DNA of 54,445 bases from Kutzneria sp. 744 (GTDB taxonomy: Bacteria; Actinomycetota; Actinomycetes; Mycobacteriales; Pseudonocardiaceae), in contig NZ_KK037166.1 in NCBI RefSeq assembly GCF_000568255.1, positions 10,958,458-11,012,902 of the forward strand. Reading direction: 5' to 3'. Under the pieces are notes generated by a model, which did no database searches, had not been told where the DNA came from, and worked only from the letters and a program-made list of their open reading frames with translations. The first letter of the stretch is position 1. The number at the start of each line of letters is the position of its first letter. The position numbers and the translations under genes are program-made. Below are positions 25,954-33,652 of this stretch, one piece after another.

Positions 25954-26948
25954 GCTGTTGCCTCCATGGCCTCGACGATCGTGCGAGCAACGAGCGGTGC
26001 GGCGGCGAAACCCGAGCCGCCGCAGGCGGGCCGGACCCACAGTCCCGGCCCGAAGTGGTGGAGCAGTGGGCCGCCGGTGCCGGGATCGGTGGCGTAGTGG
26101 CATTCCCGCACCGCCACCACCTGGTAACGGTCCATTTCGGACAGAATCGGCTCGGCCAGCAGCCGGTCGACCCACGGCCCGGGTTCGCCGCCGGCCGTGG
26201 AGTCCACGTCGCGGCACACCAGGTCCGAACTGATCTTGAGCAGGGTTCCGTCGCCCGGCGGCAGCAGCCAGGCGCGGCAGTCCGCGCCCAGACCGCCCGC
26301 GCCGGGTGCGTGTTCCCACCACGCCGCCAGATCGGCCGGCGGGCGCAGGTACACCATGGTCTGCCGATACAGCTTCACCGGGATGTCGACCAGTTCACGG
26401 CTCCACGGCCCGGCCGCGACGACTACGACGTCCGCCCCGAGGGCGGTACCGTCCACAAGCGACACCCAATGCTCCGCGACGAATTTCACCGAGCACTCCG
26501 GCCGCACGGTCACGTTGGGCCGCCTGGACAACCATCGTGCAGCAGCATCCAGGAACCGGTCCGCCAAAAGGACTCCAGCGTCGGCGTCGAGCACACCGAC
26601 CGTGTCATGGGGGAATCTGATGTGCGGCAGCTTCTCCGGCTCCACGACGGTCAGTGCCCCGACCTCGTTCCGCGGCCAGGCCGTCACGATGCCGACCTGG
26701 CGGAAGAACCGCTCGCCCAGCAACGACTCCAGCTCCAGCCAGCATGTGCGGGCCGACGCGAACTGGGCCGTCATGACGGGGTCGCCGGGCCGCAGCACCC
26801 GCAGTGCTCGGTGCTGGTCGGCCGACGTGGACGCCGGGTTGGGGATGGGGCCGCGGTCGAGCAGCGTCACGCGGTGTCCCACCCGCGCGCACTCGATCGC
26901 CGTCACCATCCCCGTGACCCCGGCGCCGACGACAACGATGCTGGACAT
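25950..26948 (-). CDS. DAO-type FAD-dependent oxidoreductase (glycine/D-amino acid oxidase-like)
   Basis: 332 residues. The dinucleotide motif VVVGAGVTGMVTAIECAR is at residues 5-22, and the C-terminal FAD contact is RPACGGSGFAAAPL. The family oxidises amines or amino acids to imines. In the s56-p1 (Spb39) and triacsin (Tri27) pathways, as I recall, an enzyme of this type follows the hydrazine synthetase and oxidatively cleaves the lysine-derived hydrazine to release hydrazinoacetate. The same role fits here, since the gene directly follows the MetRS-like gene with a 1-base overlap (TGATG). Substrate is inferred, not shown. Confidence 0.85.
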   Translation of the reverse strand: MSSIVVVGAGVTGMVTAIECARVGHRVTLLDRGPIPNPASTSADQHRALRVLRPGDPVMTAQFASARTCWLELESLLGERFFRQVGIVTAWPRNEVGALTVVEPEKLPHIRFPHDTVGVLDADAGVLLADRFLDAAARWLSRRPNVTVRPECSVKFVAEHWVSLVDGTALGADVVVVAAGPWSRELVDIPVKLYRQTMVYLRPPADLAAWWEHAPGAGGLGADCRAWLLPPGDGTLLKISSDLVCRDVDSTAGGEPGPWVDRLLAEPILSEMDRYQVVAVRECHYATDPGTGGPLLHHFGPGLWVRPACGGSGFAAAPLVARTIVEAMEATA

Positions 26949-28483
26949 CAGCCGCCGGCCCCGGTCAGGCGCGGCAGTGGAGTGGGAGTGACCGTCACGG
27001 CGTCCTGGCGGGCCGGGATCGTGGTGTCCGGTAGTGCGGCGCCCGCGAGGTCGATCAGCACCGGGGCGGCGCAGCGGAGGAACACATCGACTTCGTGGCA
27101 CAGGTCGCCGGCGGTCTCCTTGGTCACCCCTGCCGCCATCTGGTCCAAGCGGGCCAACTGTTCTGACATCGTCGACGCCACGGCAGTGAGGCTGAAGCGC
27201 CGCACGCCGTACCCGGCGGCGAACCGGTCGACCATCCGCTGCGCGGACCGCCGCGACCGCTCGGACACCGGCAGCGCACCGCGGCCCACCCACGCGTCGA
27301 CCGCCGCCGCAACGCGGTTCCACGGCCGGACCAGACGCGTGTCGGTGACGCGGACCAGGGCCTCGCGGGTGAAGTCGGTGCGCTGGAACTCGGGGCTGGT
27401 GGCCGACAGGTGGAACCGGATCAGGTCCCGCGGCACCTCGGCCGCCAGCTCCCGCCCCGACACCACGTGACCGCGGCTGGTGGAGAACTTCTCGTTGGCC
27501 AGCTCATAGAAGTCGTTGGTGACGTACTGTGCCGGCACCACGTACTCGCCCAACGCCGTCAGCATCGCCGTGCCGACGACTGCGAACGGATACGTGGCGT
27601 CCAGACCGGTGAAGTAGACGACGGTCGTGCCGGAGTCCTTGCGCCACAGCTCATCGTCCGACTTGAGGACCGCGCCCCGCCGCTCGGCCGCCAGCGCCGT
27701 GGTGAACATGCTCCACGGCATGCCCTCCATGTGCGGGTAGATCACCTGGCCCGGCACCTCGGGGAACGGCGCCGGGATGCCCCACGAGGTCGGCTGCGTG
27801 ATGGGGAAGTCGGGCAGCGGCCCGGCCATCACGTCCTCGATCATCTGCGCCATGTGCGGGCGCATGGTTGTCCCCGCGAAGTACGCGGTCAGCTCGGCCC
27901 GGTACTCCTCGACCGGGAACACCAGGATCTCCGCCTCGCGGATCTCCAGGGGCTCGTCCGGGTACAGCGTCGAGCGGGGGTCGAGCAGATCCCCGGGCGC
28001 GACCGGCAGGCCGCAGCTCTCGCAGATGCCGGCGTACCCGGTGGCCAGGCAGAACGGGCAGCCGCCGAGCACGTAGGCGTCCATCAGGTACTCACCGGTG
28101 CTCGGCAGGTACGGGAAGCGCCAGGTGCGGAGCTTCAGCCGGTCCTGGCTGTGCAGCCGGTCGTAGAAGTCCAGCACCATCTTGGTGAACCGGTCGCCGA
28201 TGCAGCCGAAGCCGTCCACCTCTATGCCCATGGCCGCCAGCGTCCGTTCGACCTGCTCGGCCGACCGCACCCGGAGGTGCTCCGGGGACACGCCCAGCTT
28301 GCGCGCGGCCGTGACCACATAGTTCTGGGTGAAGTGCATGCCGGTGCCGTACAAGGCCTCCACGCCGGTGGCACGGGCGTAGCGGGTGCATACGTCGGCG
28401 GCCAGGAAGGGACCGGCCAGGTGGCCGACGTGGAGGTCGCCGTTGGCCGTCGGCGCCGGCGAGATGATCACCAGCCGTTCCAT
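26948..28483 (-). CDS. stand-alone MetRS-like enzyme, predicted half of a split hydrazine synthetase
   Basis: 511 residues with class I aminoacyl-tRNA synthetase features of methionyl type. The HIGH-like motif HVGH is at residues 18-21, the zinc knuckle is C142/C145 with C154/C157, and the KMSKS-like KFSTSR is at 332-337. A helical C-terminal part follows. In a biosynthetic operon beside an N-hydroxylase and a DAO enzyme it matches the MetRS-like half of cupin-MetRS hydrazine synthetases (Spb40, Tri28). There that half activates an amino acid and esterifies it to an N-hydroxyamine. No cupin domain is fused here; a separate cupin is encoded at 30906. A drug-resistant MetRS copy is the main alternative. 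Confidence 0.85.
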   Translation of the reverse strand: MERLVIISPAPTANGDLHVGHLAGPFLAADVCTRYARATGVEALYGTGMHFTQNYVVTAARKLGVSPEHLRVRSAEQVERTLAAMGIEVDGFGCIGDRFTKMVLDFYDRLHSQDRLKLRTWRFPYLPSTGEYLMDAYVLGGCPFCLATGYAGICESCGLPVAPGDLLDPRSTLYPDEPLEIREAEILVFPVEEYRAELTAYFAGTTMRPHMAQMIEDVMAGPLPDFPITQPTSWGIPAPFPEVPGQVIYPHMEGMPWSMFTTALAAERRGAVLKSDDELWRKDSGTTVVYFTGLDATYPFAVVGTAMLTALGEYVVPAQYVTNDFYELANEKFSTSRGHVVSGRELAAEVPRDLIRFHLSATSPEFQRTDFTREALVRVTDTRLVRPWNRVAAAVDAWVGRGALPVSERSRRSAQRMVDRFAAGYGVRRFSLTAVASTMSEQLARLDQMAAGVTKETAGDLCHEVDVFLRCAAPVLIDLAGAALPDTTIPARQDAVTVTPTPLPRLTGAGG

Positions 28484-29757
28484 CAGGCGCTCCTCAGCTC
28501 GCCGCGGCGGGCCAGCAGGTCGTTGACGATGTCCTGCGACCGGTGGGCCAGCACGCTGATCAGCGAGTCCGCGATACCGTGCGTGCCCTCGTTGACGCCC
28601 TGCAGATACATGGCGCCCCAGGTGGAGTCGCCGAGGTCGACGCGGTAGCAGCGGCTGACCGTGACCTCGTCCAGGCCGACCCGGTCGGCCAGGTCGCGGA
28701 CCATCTCCGGCATCCGCTGGTCGAAGCCGGTGCCGACCAGCACGACGTCGCAGCGCAGCGGCTCGACCTTGCCGCTGGTCCGGTCACGCAGGTCCAGAAC
28801 CACCTCGTCGCCGTCCATGCGAGCGCCGACGACCTCGGTCAGGGCCCGCACCCGTGACCGTTCCTGGCCGACACCGCGCTGCTGGTACAGCATGGTGTAG
28901 AGCTGCTCCAGGAACGGCGGCGCCAGGCCCGCGTAGTTGGTCAGGTGCATCTCGTCCAGCAGCTGCTTGCGGACCTCGGGCGCGCTGTCGTAGAAGGTGT
29001 CCACAAAGGACGGGAAGAACAGCTCGTTGACGAACTTGCTGGTCTGGTAGTTCTGCAGGCCGATGGAGCGGACCACCATGGTCAGCTCGCTGTTGGGCAG
29101 GTTCTGATGCAGCGCCATGAACATCTCGGCCGCGCTCTGCGCCCCGCCGACCACGACCGCGCGCAGCGGCGCCTCGGACGGCAGCGCGGCGATTCTGGTC
29201 CGATACTGTGCGCTGTGGATGACCCGGTCCGACGGCAGGTCGGCGAAGACCGCCGGGACGTGCCGGTCCCGGCCGCCGCCCACCACCAGGTCCCGACAAC
29301 GGATGGTGTCGCCGCCGTGCAGCGTGACCGTCCACCCGGTGATCGACCCGTCCGCGGCGCGGGTCGGCTCGATGCACTGGGCCCGCGAGTTGAACCGGAT
29401 GTTCACCCGGTCCAGTGAGCGGGCCACCCACTGGAGGTAGTCGGAGATCTCCCAGCGGAACGGGTTGAAGGTGCCCAGGTTCACGAACTCGTCCAGGCGC
29501 CCGGAGTCGTGCAGGAAGTTCAGGAAGGAGAACTTGCTGCGCGGGTTGCGCAGCGTCACCAGGTCCTTGAGGAACGACACCTGGCTGCGTGCCCACGGCA
29601 TCAGCAGGTCGCGCTGCCACTTGATGTCCGGGCTCTGGTCCAACAGCAGCGTCTCGTCGGCCAGTGCGTCCGAACCGGACTCCTCGATGGCCACCGCGAG
29701 CGCCAGGTTCGCCGGCCCCGCGCCGATGGCAAGCAAGCCCACCTCTTGGTCAGTCAC
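28483..29757 (-). CDS. L-ornithine/L-lysine N-monooxygenase
   Basis: 424 residues of the SidA/IucD/PvdA flavin N-hydroxylase family. The FAD motif IGAGPANLALAVAI begins at residue 11, the NADPH motif is VVVGGAQSAAEMF near 206, and the late VLVGTGFDQRMPEM is the ATGY-like segment. It hydroxylates the side-chain amine of ornithine or lysine, using NADPH and O2. No siderophore synthetase is nearby, so it more likely supplies the N-hydroxy amine for N-N bond formation. The GTG at 29757 is preferred over an upstream ATG because it starts the family N-terminus. It is the first gene of the leftward operon, and its stop overlaps the next start by 1 base. Confidence 0.88.
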   Translation of the reverse strand: MTDQEVGLLAIGAGPANLALAVAIEESGSDALADETLLLDQSPDIKWQRDLLMPWARSQVSFLKDLVTLRNPRSKFSFLNFLHDSGRLDEFVNLGTFNPFRWEISDYLQWVARSLDRVNIRFNSRAQCIEPTRAADGSITGWTVTLHGGDTIRCRDLVVGGGRDRHVPAVFADLPSDRVIHSAQYRTRIAALPSEAPLRAVVVGGAQSAAEMFMALHQNLPNSELTMVVRSIGLQNYQTSKFVNELFFPSFVDTFYDSAPEVRKQLLDEMHLTNYAGLAPPFLEQLYTMLYQQRGVGQERSRVRALTEVVGARMDGDEVVLDLRDRTSGKVEPLRCDVVLVGTGFDQRMPEMVRDLADRVGLDEVTVSRCYRVDLGDSTWGAMYLQGVNEGTHGIADSLISVLAHRSQDIVNDLLARRGELRSA

Positions 29758-29854
29758 AGCTGCACCTCGTTCATCGTGATCGATTCGCACGCCGAGCCGG
29801 TGGCTTCAGGCGGTGACGGGTGATGTGCCGAGCGAGTGACCAGCTCGTGACCCG

Positions 29855-29890
29855 ATGCTATGGTCGGGCCCTTCCCTGTAGATAGGGAAG
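29855..29890 (-). promoter_or_regulatory. candidate promoter and activator site for the leftward operon
   Basis: CTTCCCT at 29871-29877 and AGGGAAG at 29884-29890 form a perfect 7+6+7 inverted repeat. On the minus strand TAGCAT (29860-29855) makes a plausible -10 element, which places the repeat over the -35 region where a LuxR-type activator would bind. The start codon of the N-monooxygenase is about 98 bases further on. The flanking gap 29758-30076 also holds TTGACA at 30020-30025, a possible -35 for the regulator gene. Confidence 0.5.
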
Positions 29891-30076
29891 CTTTGCCCGT
29901 CCGGCGGGGAATCTGCCGGCGCCGGCGTGCTTTCAGCGGTAGTGACTAGTCGCTTCGGGGGGATCGCACCCCTGGTCTTTTGTGCCGCAACTAACGTTGT
30001 CAGGTGGCGGTTCGCTAGCTTGACATCCCAGATGGGCGGGCACTGGGGGGAGCCTGAGGACCTTTTGGGGGACCAC

Positions 30077-30787
30077 ATGACTCACCCGGCACAGATCGAG
30101 GGTTTGTTCGCGGGCGGACGACACGGCGCCACCCTGGAGACCGTCACGGTGCTGCTGGCCGACGCACATCCCGTCGCCCGCAGGCGGATCCGGTCCACGT
30201 TGGAGCGAGACGGCGGCTGCGTGGTGCTCGGCGAGGCCACCACCGCCGCCGAGACCTTCGCCGAGACCGCATGGCACCGGCCGGACGTGCTGGTCGTCGA
30301 CCCGCACCAGTTCGGCCCGCTCGACGTGGCCGGCATGATCGGTCATGTGGCCCGGATCGCGCCCGGCACAAGGGTTCTCGTCGTCACCTCGGTCGACGAC
30401 GACGCGGCCGTGCGGTCCGCGCTGCACGCCGGCGCCCGGGGCTACCTGGTCGCCGCCGACGCCGATGCCGACCAGGTGTTGCGCGGGGTTCAGGTGGTGG
30501 CCAACGGAGAGGTCATCGTCGGCCGGTCCGTGGCCGGCCGGCTGCCGGCGCTGTTCAGCCCGACCGGCGGGCACGTGCCGTATCCCTTCCCGCAGCTGAC
30601 CGCCCGGGAACAGCAGGTGCTGGAACGGATCGCGGCCGGCAAGTCCAACCTGGCCATCGCCCGCGACCTGGCGCTGGCCCCCAAGACCATCAGCAACCGG
30701 GTCTCCTCGGTGCTGGGCAAGCTCGGCGTCAACGACCGGGCCCAGGCCATCGTGCTGGCCCGCGACGCCGGCCTCGGGCGCGGCTGA
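30077..30787 (+). CDS. LuxR/NarL-type orphan response regulator, probable cluster regulator
   Basis: 236 residues. A receiver-like domain (about residues 22-140) keeps one acidic residue (LLADAH), the phosphoacceptor-like Asp in VVDPHQFGP and the Thr in VVTSVDD, but the conserved Lys is replaced (GYLVAADAD). It may thus work without phosphorylation. A LuxR helix-turn-helix ends the protein (LTAREQQVLERIAAGKSNLAIARDLALAPKTI). No kinase gene adjoins it. The ATG at 30077 has GGGGGA upstream; the frame is open further but non-coding in style. Its position between the two operons suggests that it activates both. Confidence 0.85.
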   Translation: MTHPAQIEGLFAGGRHGATLETVTVLLADAHPVARRRIRSTLERDGGCVVLGEATTAAETFAETAWHRPDVLVVDPHQFGPLDVAGMIGHVARIAPGTRVLVVTSVDDDAAVRSALHAGARGYLVAADADADQVLRGVQVVANGEVIVGRSVAGRLPALFSPTGGHVPYPFPQLTAREQQVLERIAAGKSNLAIARDLALAPKTISNRVSSVLGKLGVNDRAQAIVLARDAGLGRG

Positions 30788-30803
30788 CCCCGTTGGCGGG
30801 CAA

Positions 30804-30865
30804 GGGATTTCCCCGCGTTGTGGGATAACTTCCCCTACCGGCCGGGAAACATCCGACATTAGCCT
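30804..30865 (+). promoter_or_regulatory. candidate promoter and activator sites for the rightward operon
   Basis: GGGATTTCCC at 30804-30813 fits the core GGGAWWTCCC that I recall for PAS-LuxR regulators such as PimM. GGGATAACTTCCCC follows at 30822-30835. TAGCCT at 30860-30865 is a possible -10, so the second motif abuts the -35 position. The half-site TTCCC/GGGAA is shared with the repeat in front of the leftward operon. The spacings differ, so a common regulator is an inference. Confidence 0.45.
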
Positions 30866-30905
30866 CGGTCAGCGTCAACAGGATTCGGCTGATCGGAGTG
30901 GGGAC

Positions 30906-31310
30906 GTGACCGACCAAGAGCCCGTGGCCGTGGACATCCGCCGACTGGAGCACGAGAATCTGGTCCGCGCCTACGGACTGGAGATGAAGCTGCTCTACCC
31001 GTGGGACGGCCTGACGGCCCCGTTCGAGGGCGCCTGGTGCGTGCTGCGGCCGGGCGACACGTCGGTGACGCATGCCCACCACGAGCACGAGATCTTCATC
31101 GGCATGGCGGGCCGCGCCGAGGTGGTGACGCCCGCCGAGCGCTATGCGTTCAACGCCGGGGACGTCGCCTTCCTGCGTCCCGGCATCGAGCACCATCTGA
31201 CCAACGCGGGCGACGAGGACTTCGCCTACTACGCGATCTGGTGGGACCGGGCGATGTCCGAGGGCTTCGTCAAGCAGGAGGAGGAGCGCGCCGCCGGTGG
31301 TGGTCGGTGA
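30906..31310 (+). CDS. stand-alone cupin, predicted half of a split hydrazine synthetase
   Basis: 134 residues of single-domain cupin. Motif 1 is complete: Gly50, His56, His58, Glu62 and Gly69 (GDTSVTHAHHEHEIFIGMAG). Motif 2 is GDVAFLRPGIEHHLTN at 85-100 with His96 and Asn100. These residues form a metal site, zinc in characterised hydrazine synthetases. In those fused enzymes the cupin part rearranges an aminoacyl ester of an N-hydroxyamine into an N-N bond. This gene opens the arm opposite the MetRS-like gene, which is why I propose a two-protein synthetase. Many small cupins do other things, so the pairing needs testing. The GTG start follows GGAGTGGGG; the stop overlaps the next GTG. Confidence 0.82.
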   Translation: MTDQEPVAVDIRRLEHENLVRAYGLEMKLLYPWDGLTAPFEGAWCVLRPGDTSVTHAHHEHEIFIGMAGRAEVVTPAERYAFNAGDVAFLRPGIEHHLTNAGDEDFAYYAIWWDRAMSEGFVKQEEERAAGGGR

Positions 31311-31639
31311 TCGACTACGACGGCCGCCGGTTCCGCAAGGAGGGAGCCGGCGACGCGCCGGTGGCCGTGTACCGGCAGCGCGGCGACGTCGTGTGGACGG
31401 AGGTCTCCGGCGGCCCGGTGCTGCGCTGTTCCGTCACGGGGGTGCGGGATTCCCGAGACATCCTCCACATGGGATACACGATCGTGCTCGACTCCGGGGA
31501 CGTGATCTGCGGTCGCACCGTGAACACGCCGGAGGTGGCCGACGACGGCCGGATCCGGCTGCGCGAGCAGTGGGAGCGGTACGGCGCGCATGCCGCCACC
31601 GGCACGTCCTACCTCGAAGAGGTGAGGGATCTCAGATGA
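31307..31639 (+). CDS. small predicted beta-barrel protein of unknown function
   Basis: 110 residues starting MIDYDGRRFRKEG (GTG). Alternating hydrophobic strands, the segment HMGYTIVLDSGDVICGRTVNTPEV and the ending IRLREQWERYG suggest a small avidin- or lipocalin-like barrel. I recall similar short proteins often labelled N-acetylglutamate synthase in databases, a name that looks unjustified because no GNAT motif is present. The GTG overlaps the cupin stop (GTGA), and its own stop overlaps the next ATG (ATGA). It is tightly coupled to the pathway and may bind or protect an intermediate. Confidence 0.75.
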   Translation: MIDYDGRRFRKEGAGDAPVAVYRQRGDVVWTEVSGGPVLRCSVTGVRDSRDILHMGYTIVLDSGDVICGRTVNTPEVADDGRIRLREQWERYGAHAATGTSYLEEVRDLR

Positions 31640-33009
31640 AGTCACCGTCCGAACAGGACTGGCGACGGCTCGGCCGGGCCGTGACAGGCCGTGTGCTCCG
31701 CCCTGGGGACAACGGCTTCGGGGCCGTGAGCACGCCGTTCAACCGGCGCTACGCCGCGACCGTGCCGGCCGGCGTCGTGTCCGTGGCCTCCACCGTCGAT
31801 GTGCAACGGGCCATCGCCTGGGCCCGGGACGTCGGCGTCGGCGTTGCCGTGCGGGGTGGAGGGCACAGCTACGCCGGCTTCTCCGTCGGCCCTGGCCTCG
31901 TGATCGACCTCGGCGCGCTGAACACCGTGTCCGCCAGCGCTTCCACCGGCCTCGTGACGGCCGGCGGCGGTGCTTCGATGTCCACCGTGTACGCCGCGAT
32001 CGAGCCGTGCGAGATGGCCTTCGCGCTCGGCAACGGCGCCTCGGTCGGCATCGGTGGGCTGACCCTCGGCGGCGGTTACGGGGCGACGTCTCGGGTGCAT
32101 GGAATCACCGCCGACGCACTGGTGGCGACGACGCTCGTGACCGCCGACGGGGAGGTGCTTCGCTGCGACGCCAACGAGAATGCCGACCTGTTCTGGGCTT
32201 GTCGCGGCGGTGGCGGCGGCAACTTCGGCGTGAACGTGTCTTTCACGTTCCAGGCCGAGCCCGTGTCCGACTGCGCCACCTACGTGCTGCTGTGGCGGAT
32301 GGAGGACGCGGAGAAGGTGTTCTCGGTGGTGCAGGAGACTGTCCGTTCGGCACCGGATGCGTTCGCCGCCCGCGTCGGCGTGAGCACCACGGGGGCGGAC
32401 GCGATCGTGTCGTGCATCGGGCAGCACCTGGGCCCGGCGTCGGAGCTGCGGGAGATCCTCGATCCCGTGCTGTCGGTGGCGCAGCCGTTCCGCGTGATGA
32501 TCGAGGATCGAACCTATTGGCAGGCCAGGGATGATCTGCTGCACGACACCTCGGCCGGCGCCTTCGCGGCCCGGACCAGTGTGCTGACCCAGCCGTTGCC
32601 GGACGACGCCATCAGCGCGATGTTGGCACAGGTGCGTCGATGGCCCGGCGGCGGGAATGCCGACGGCGGCGGGGCGGCCCTGTTCTCGTGGGGCGGTGCC
32701 GTGAATCGGGTTCCCGTGGCCGACACCGCTTTTCCGCACCGCGAAGCGAAGTTCCTGCTGTCCATGGACACCTCGTGGGCGGAGGACGATCCCAGTGCGG
32801 TGGTGGACGCCAACCTCGGGTGGCTGGAGGAGTTGGCCGCCTCCATGGCTCCGTACGGCGGCGATCGTTCGTACCTGAACTTCACCGATCCCGACCTGAA
32901 GTCCTGGCGCAGCGCTTACTACGGGAACAACTACCCGCGGCTGGCCGAGATCAAGCGGCGGGTCGACCCGGACGGCTTCTTCGCCTTCGAGCAAGGGATC
33001 GGGTCATGA
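31636..33009 (+). CDS. BBE-type FAD-linked oxidoreductase, mono-covalent flavin
   Basis: 457 residues of the berberine-bridge/VAO family. The FAD-attaching His77 is in VRGGGHSYAG. The second attachment Cys of bicovalent members is absent: the matching segment GNGASVGIGGLTLGGG has Gly134 there. The C-terminal BBE segment YYGNNYPRLAEIKRRVDPDGFF is intact and carries the usual NYP. No signal peptide is present, so it acts in the cytoplasm, unlike many secreted relatives. It should oxidise an alcohol, amine or C-C bond, giving for example a hydrazone or ring. It is coupled on both sides by ATGA overlaps. Confidence 0.87.
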   Translation: MKSPSEQDWRRLGRAVTGRVLRPGDNGFGAVSTPFNRRYAATVPAGVVSVASTVDVQRAIAWARDVGVGVAVRGGGHSYAGFSVGPGLVIDLGALNTVSASASTGLVTAGGGASMSTVYAAIEPCEMAFALGNGASVGIGGLTLGGGYGATSRVHGITADALVATTLVTADGEVLRCDANENADLFWACRGGGGGNFGVNVSFTFQAEPVSDCATYVLLWRMEDAEKVFSVVQETVRSAPDAFAARVGVSTTGADAIVSCIGQHLGPASELREILDPVLSVAQPFRVMIEDRTYWQARDDLLHDTSAGAFAARTSVLTQPLPDDAISAMLAQVRRWPGGGNADGGGAALFSWGGAVNRVPVADTAFPHREAKFLLSMDTSWAEDDPSAVVDANLGWLEELAASMAPYGGDRSYLNFTDPDLKSWRSAYYGNNYPRLAEIKRRVDPDGFFAFEQGIGS

Positions 33010-33647
33010 CCACGCCGCCGCAGGTCGATGCCCGGGTGCTGTTCTGGTCGGCGGCCGACGTCGACGCCGGGGACGTGCCCGACGGGCAGTTGCCGTACGT
33101 GCGGGAGATCCTGTCCTGGGCGCGAAGATACCTGGTGTCGCCGCATCCGGAGCTGGGTCGCAACGGTCCGGTGTGTCCGTACACGCAGCCGTCCCTCCAC
33201 AAGGGACTGTTCCATCTGGCGGCGTTGTCAGGGGACGGCGACGTCAACGAGGCCGTGGAAAGCCTACGTACGTGGTACGAACGCATCGGCGCCACCATGT
33301 CCGCCGCCGACCGTGAACTGCTCACCGTCCTGTTGGTGTTGCCGCACCTCGATTACACCGATGCCAGCGGGCTCGACGCGTTGCAGCGGGTCGCCAAGGA
33401 CAAGTTCGTCGAGGACGGCCTGATGATCGGCCAGTTCCATCCCGTGTGCGACGCGCCCGGGCTGTGGAACGCCGATTTCAAGGCGTTGCGGGCCCCGGTG
33501 CCGCTGTTGGCGATTCGCAAACTGGTCGTGTTCGACCTGCCTTTTCTGGTGGAGCACAAGGCCCATGCCGAGAGCTACATCCGCCGCTTCGCCCCGGAGA
33601 TCCCGCCTCGCGTCCGCAAGCAGCTGGCGCAGCGGATGACACGCTAG
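33006..33647 (+). CDS. unknown conserved protein (DUF6875-like)
   Basis: 213 residues. Conserved-looking blocks are YLVSPHPELGRNGPVCPYTQPSL near residue 43, GLMIGQFHP near 138 and FKALRAPVPLLAIRKLVVFDLPFL near 158. I think these match the DUF6875 family, found in other biosynthetic clusters without known function, but I hold this only moderately. No cofactor motif or membrane segment is visible. A Cys and several His in the conserved blocks could form an active site. Its ATG overlaps the flavoprotein stop by 4 bases. Confidence 0.7.
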   Translation: MTTPPQVDARVLFWSAADVDAGDVPDGQLPYVREILSWARRYLVSPHPELGRNGPVCPYTQPSLHKGLFHLAALSGDGDVNEAVESLRTWYERIGATMSAADRELLTVLLVLPHLDYTDASGLDALQRVAKDKFVEDGLMIGQFHPVCDAPGLWNADFKALRAPVPLLAIRKLVVFDLPFLVEHKAHAESYIRRFAPEIPPRVRKQLAQRMTR

Positions 33648-33652
33648 GGGGC

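Noticed and set aside
28483-29757. A hydroxamate siderophore cluster based on the N-hydroxylase
   Set aside because: No NRPS, IucA/IucC-type synthetase, acyltransferase or iron-siderophore transporter lies in the window. The MetRS-like, DAO and cupin neighbours fit N-N bond formation better.
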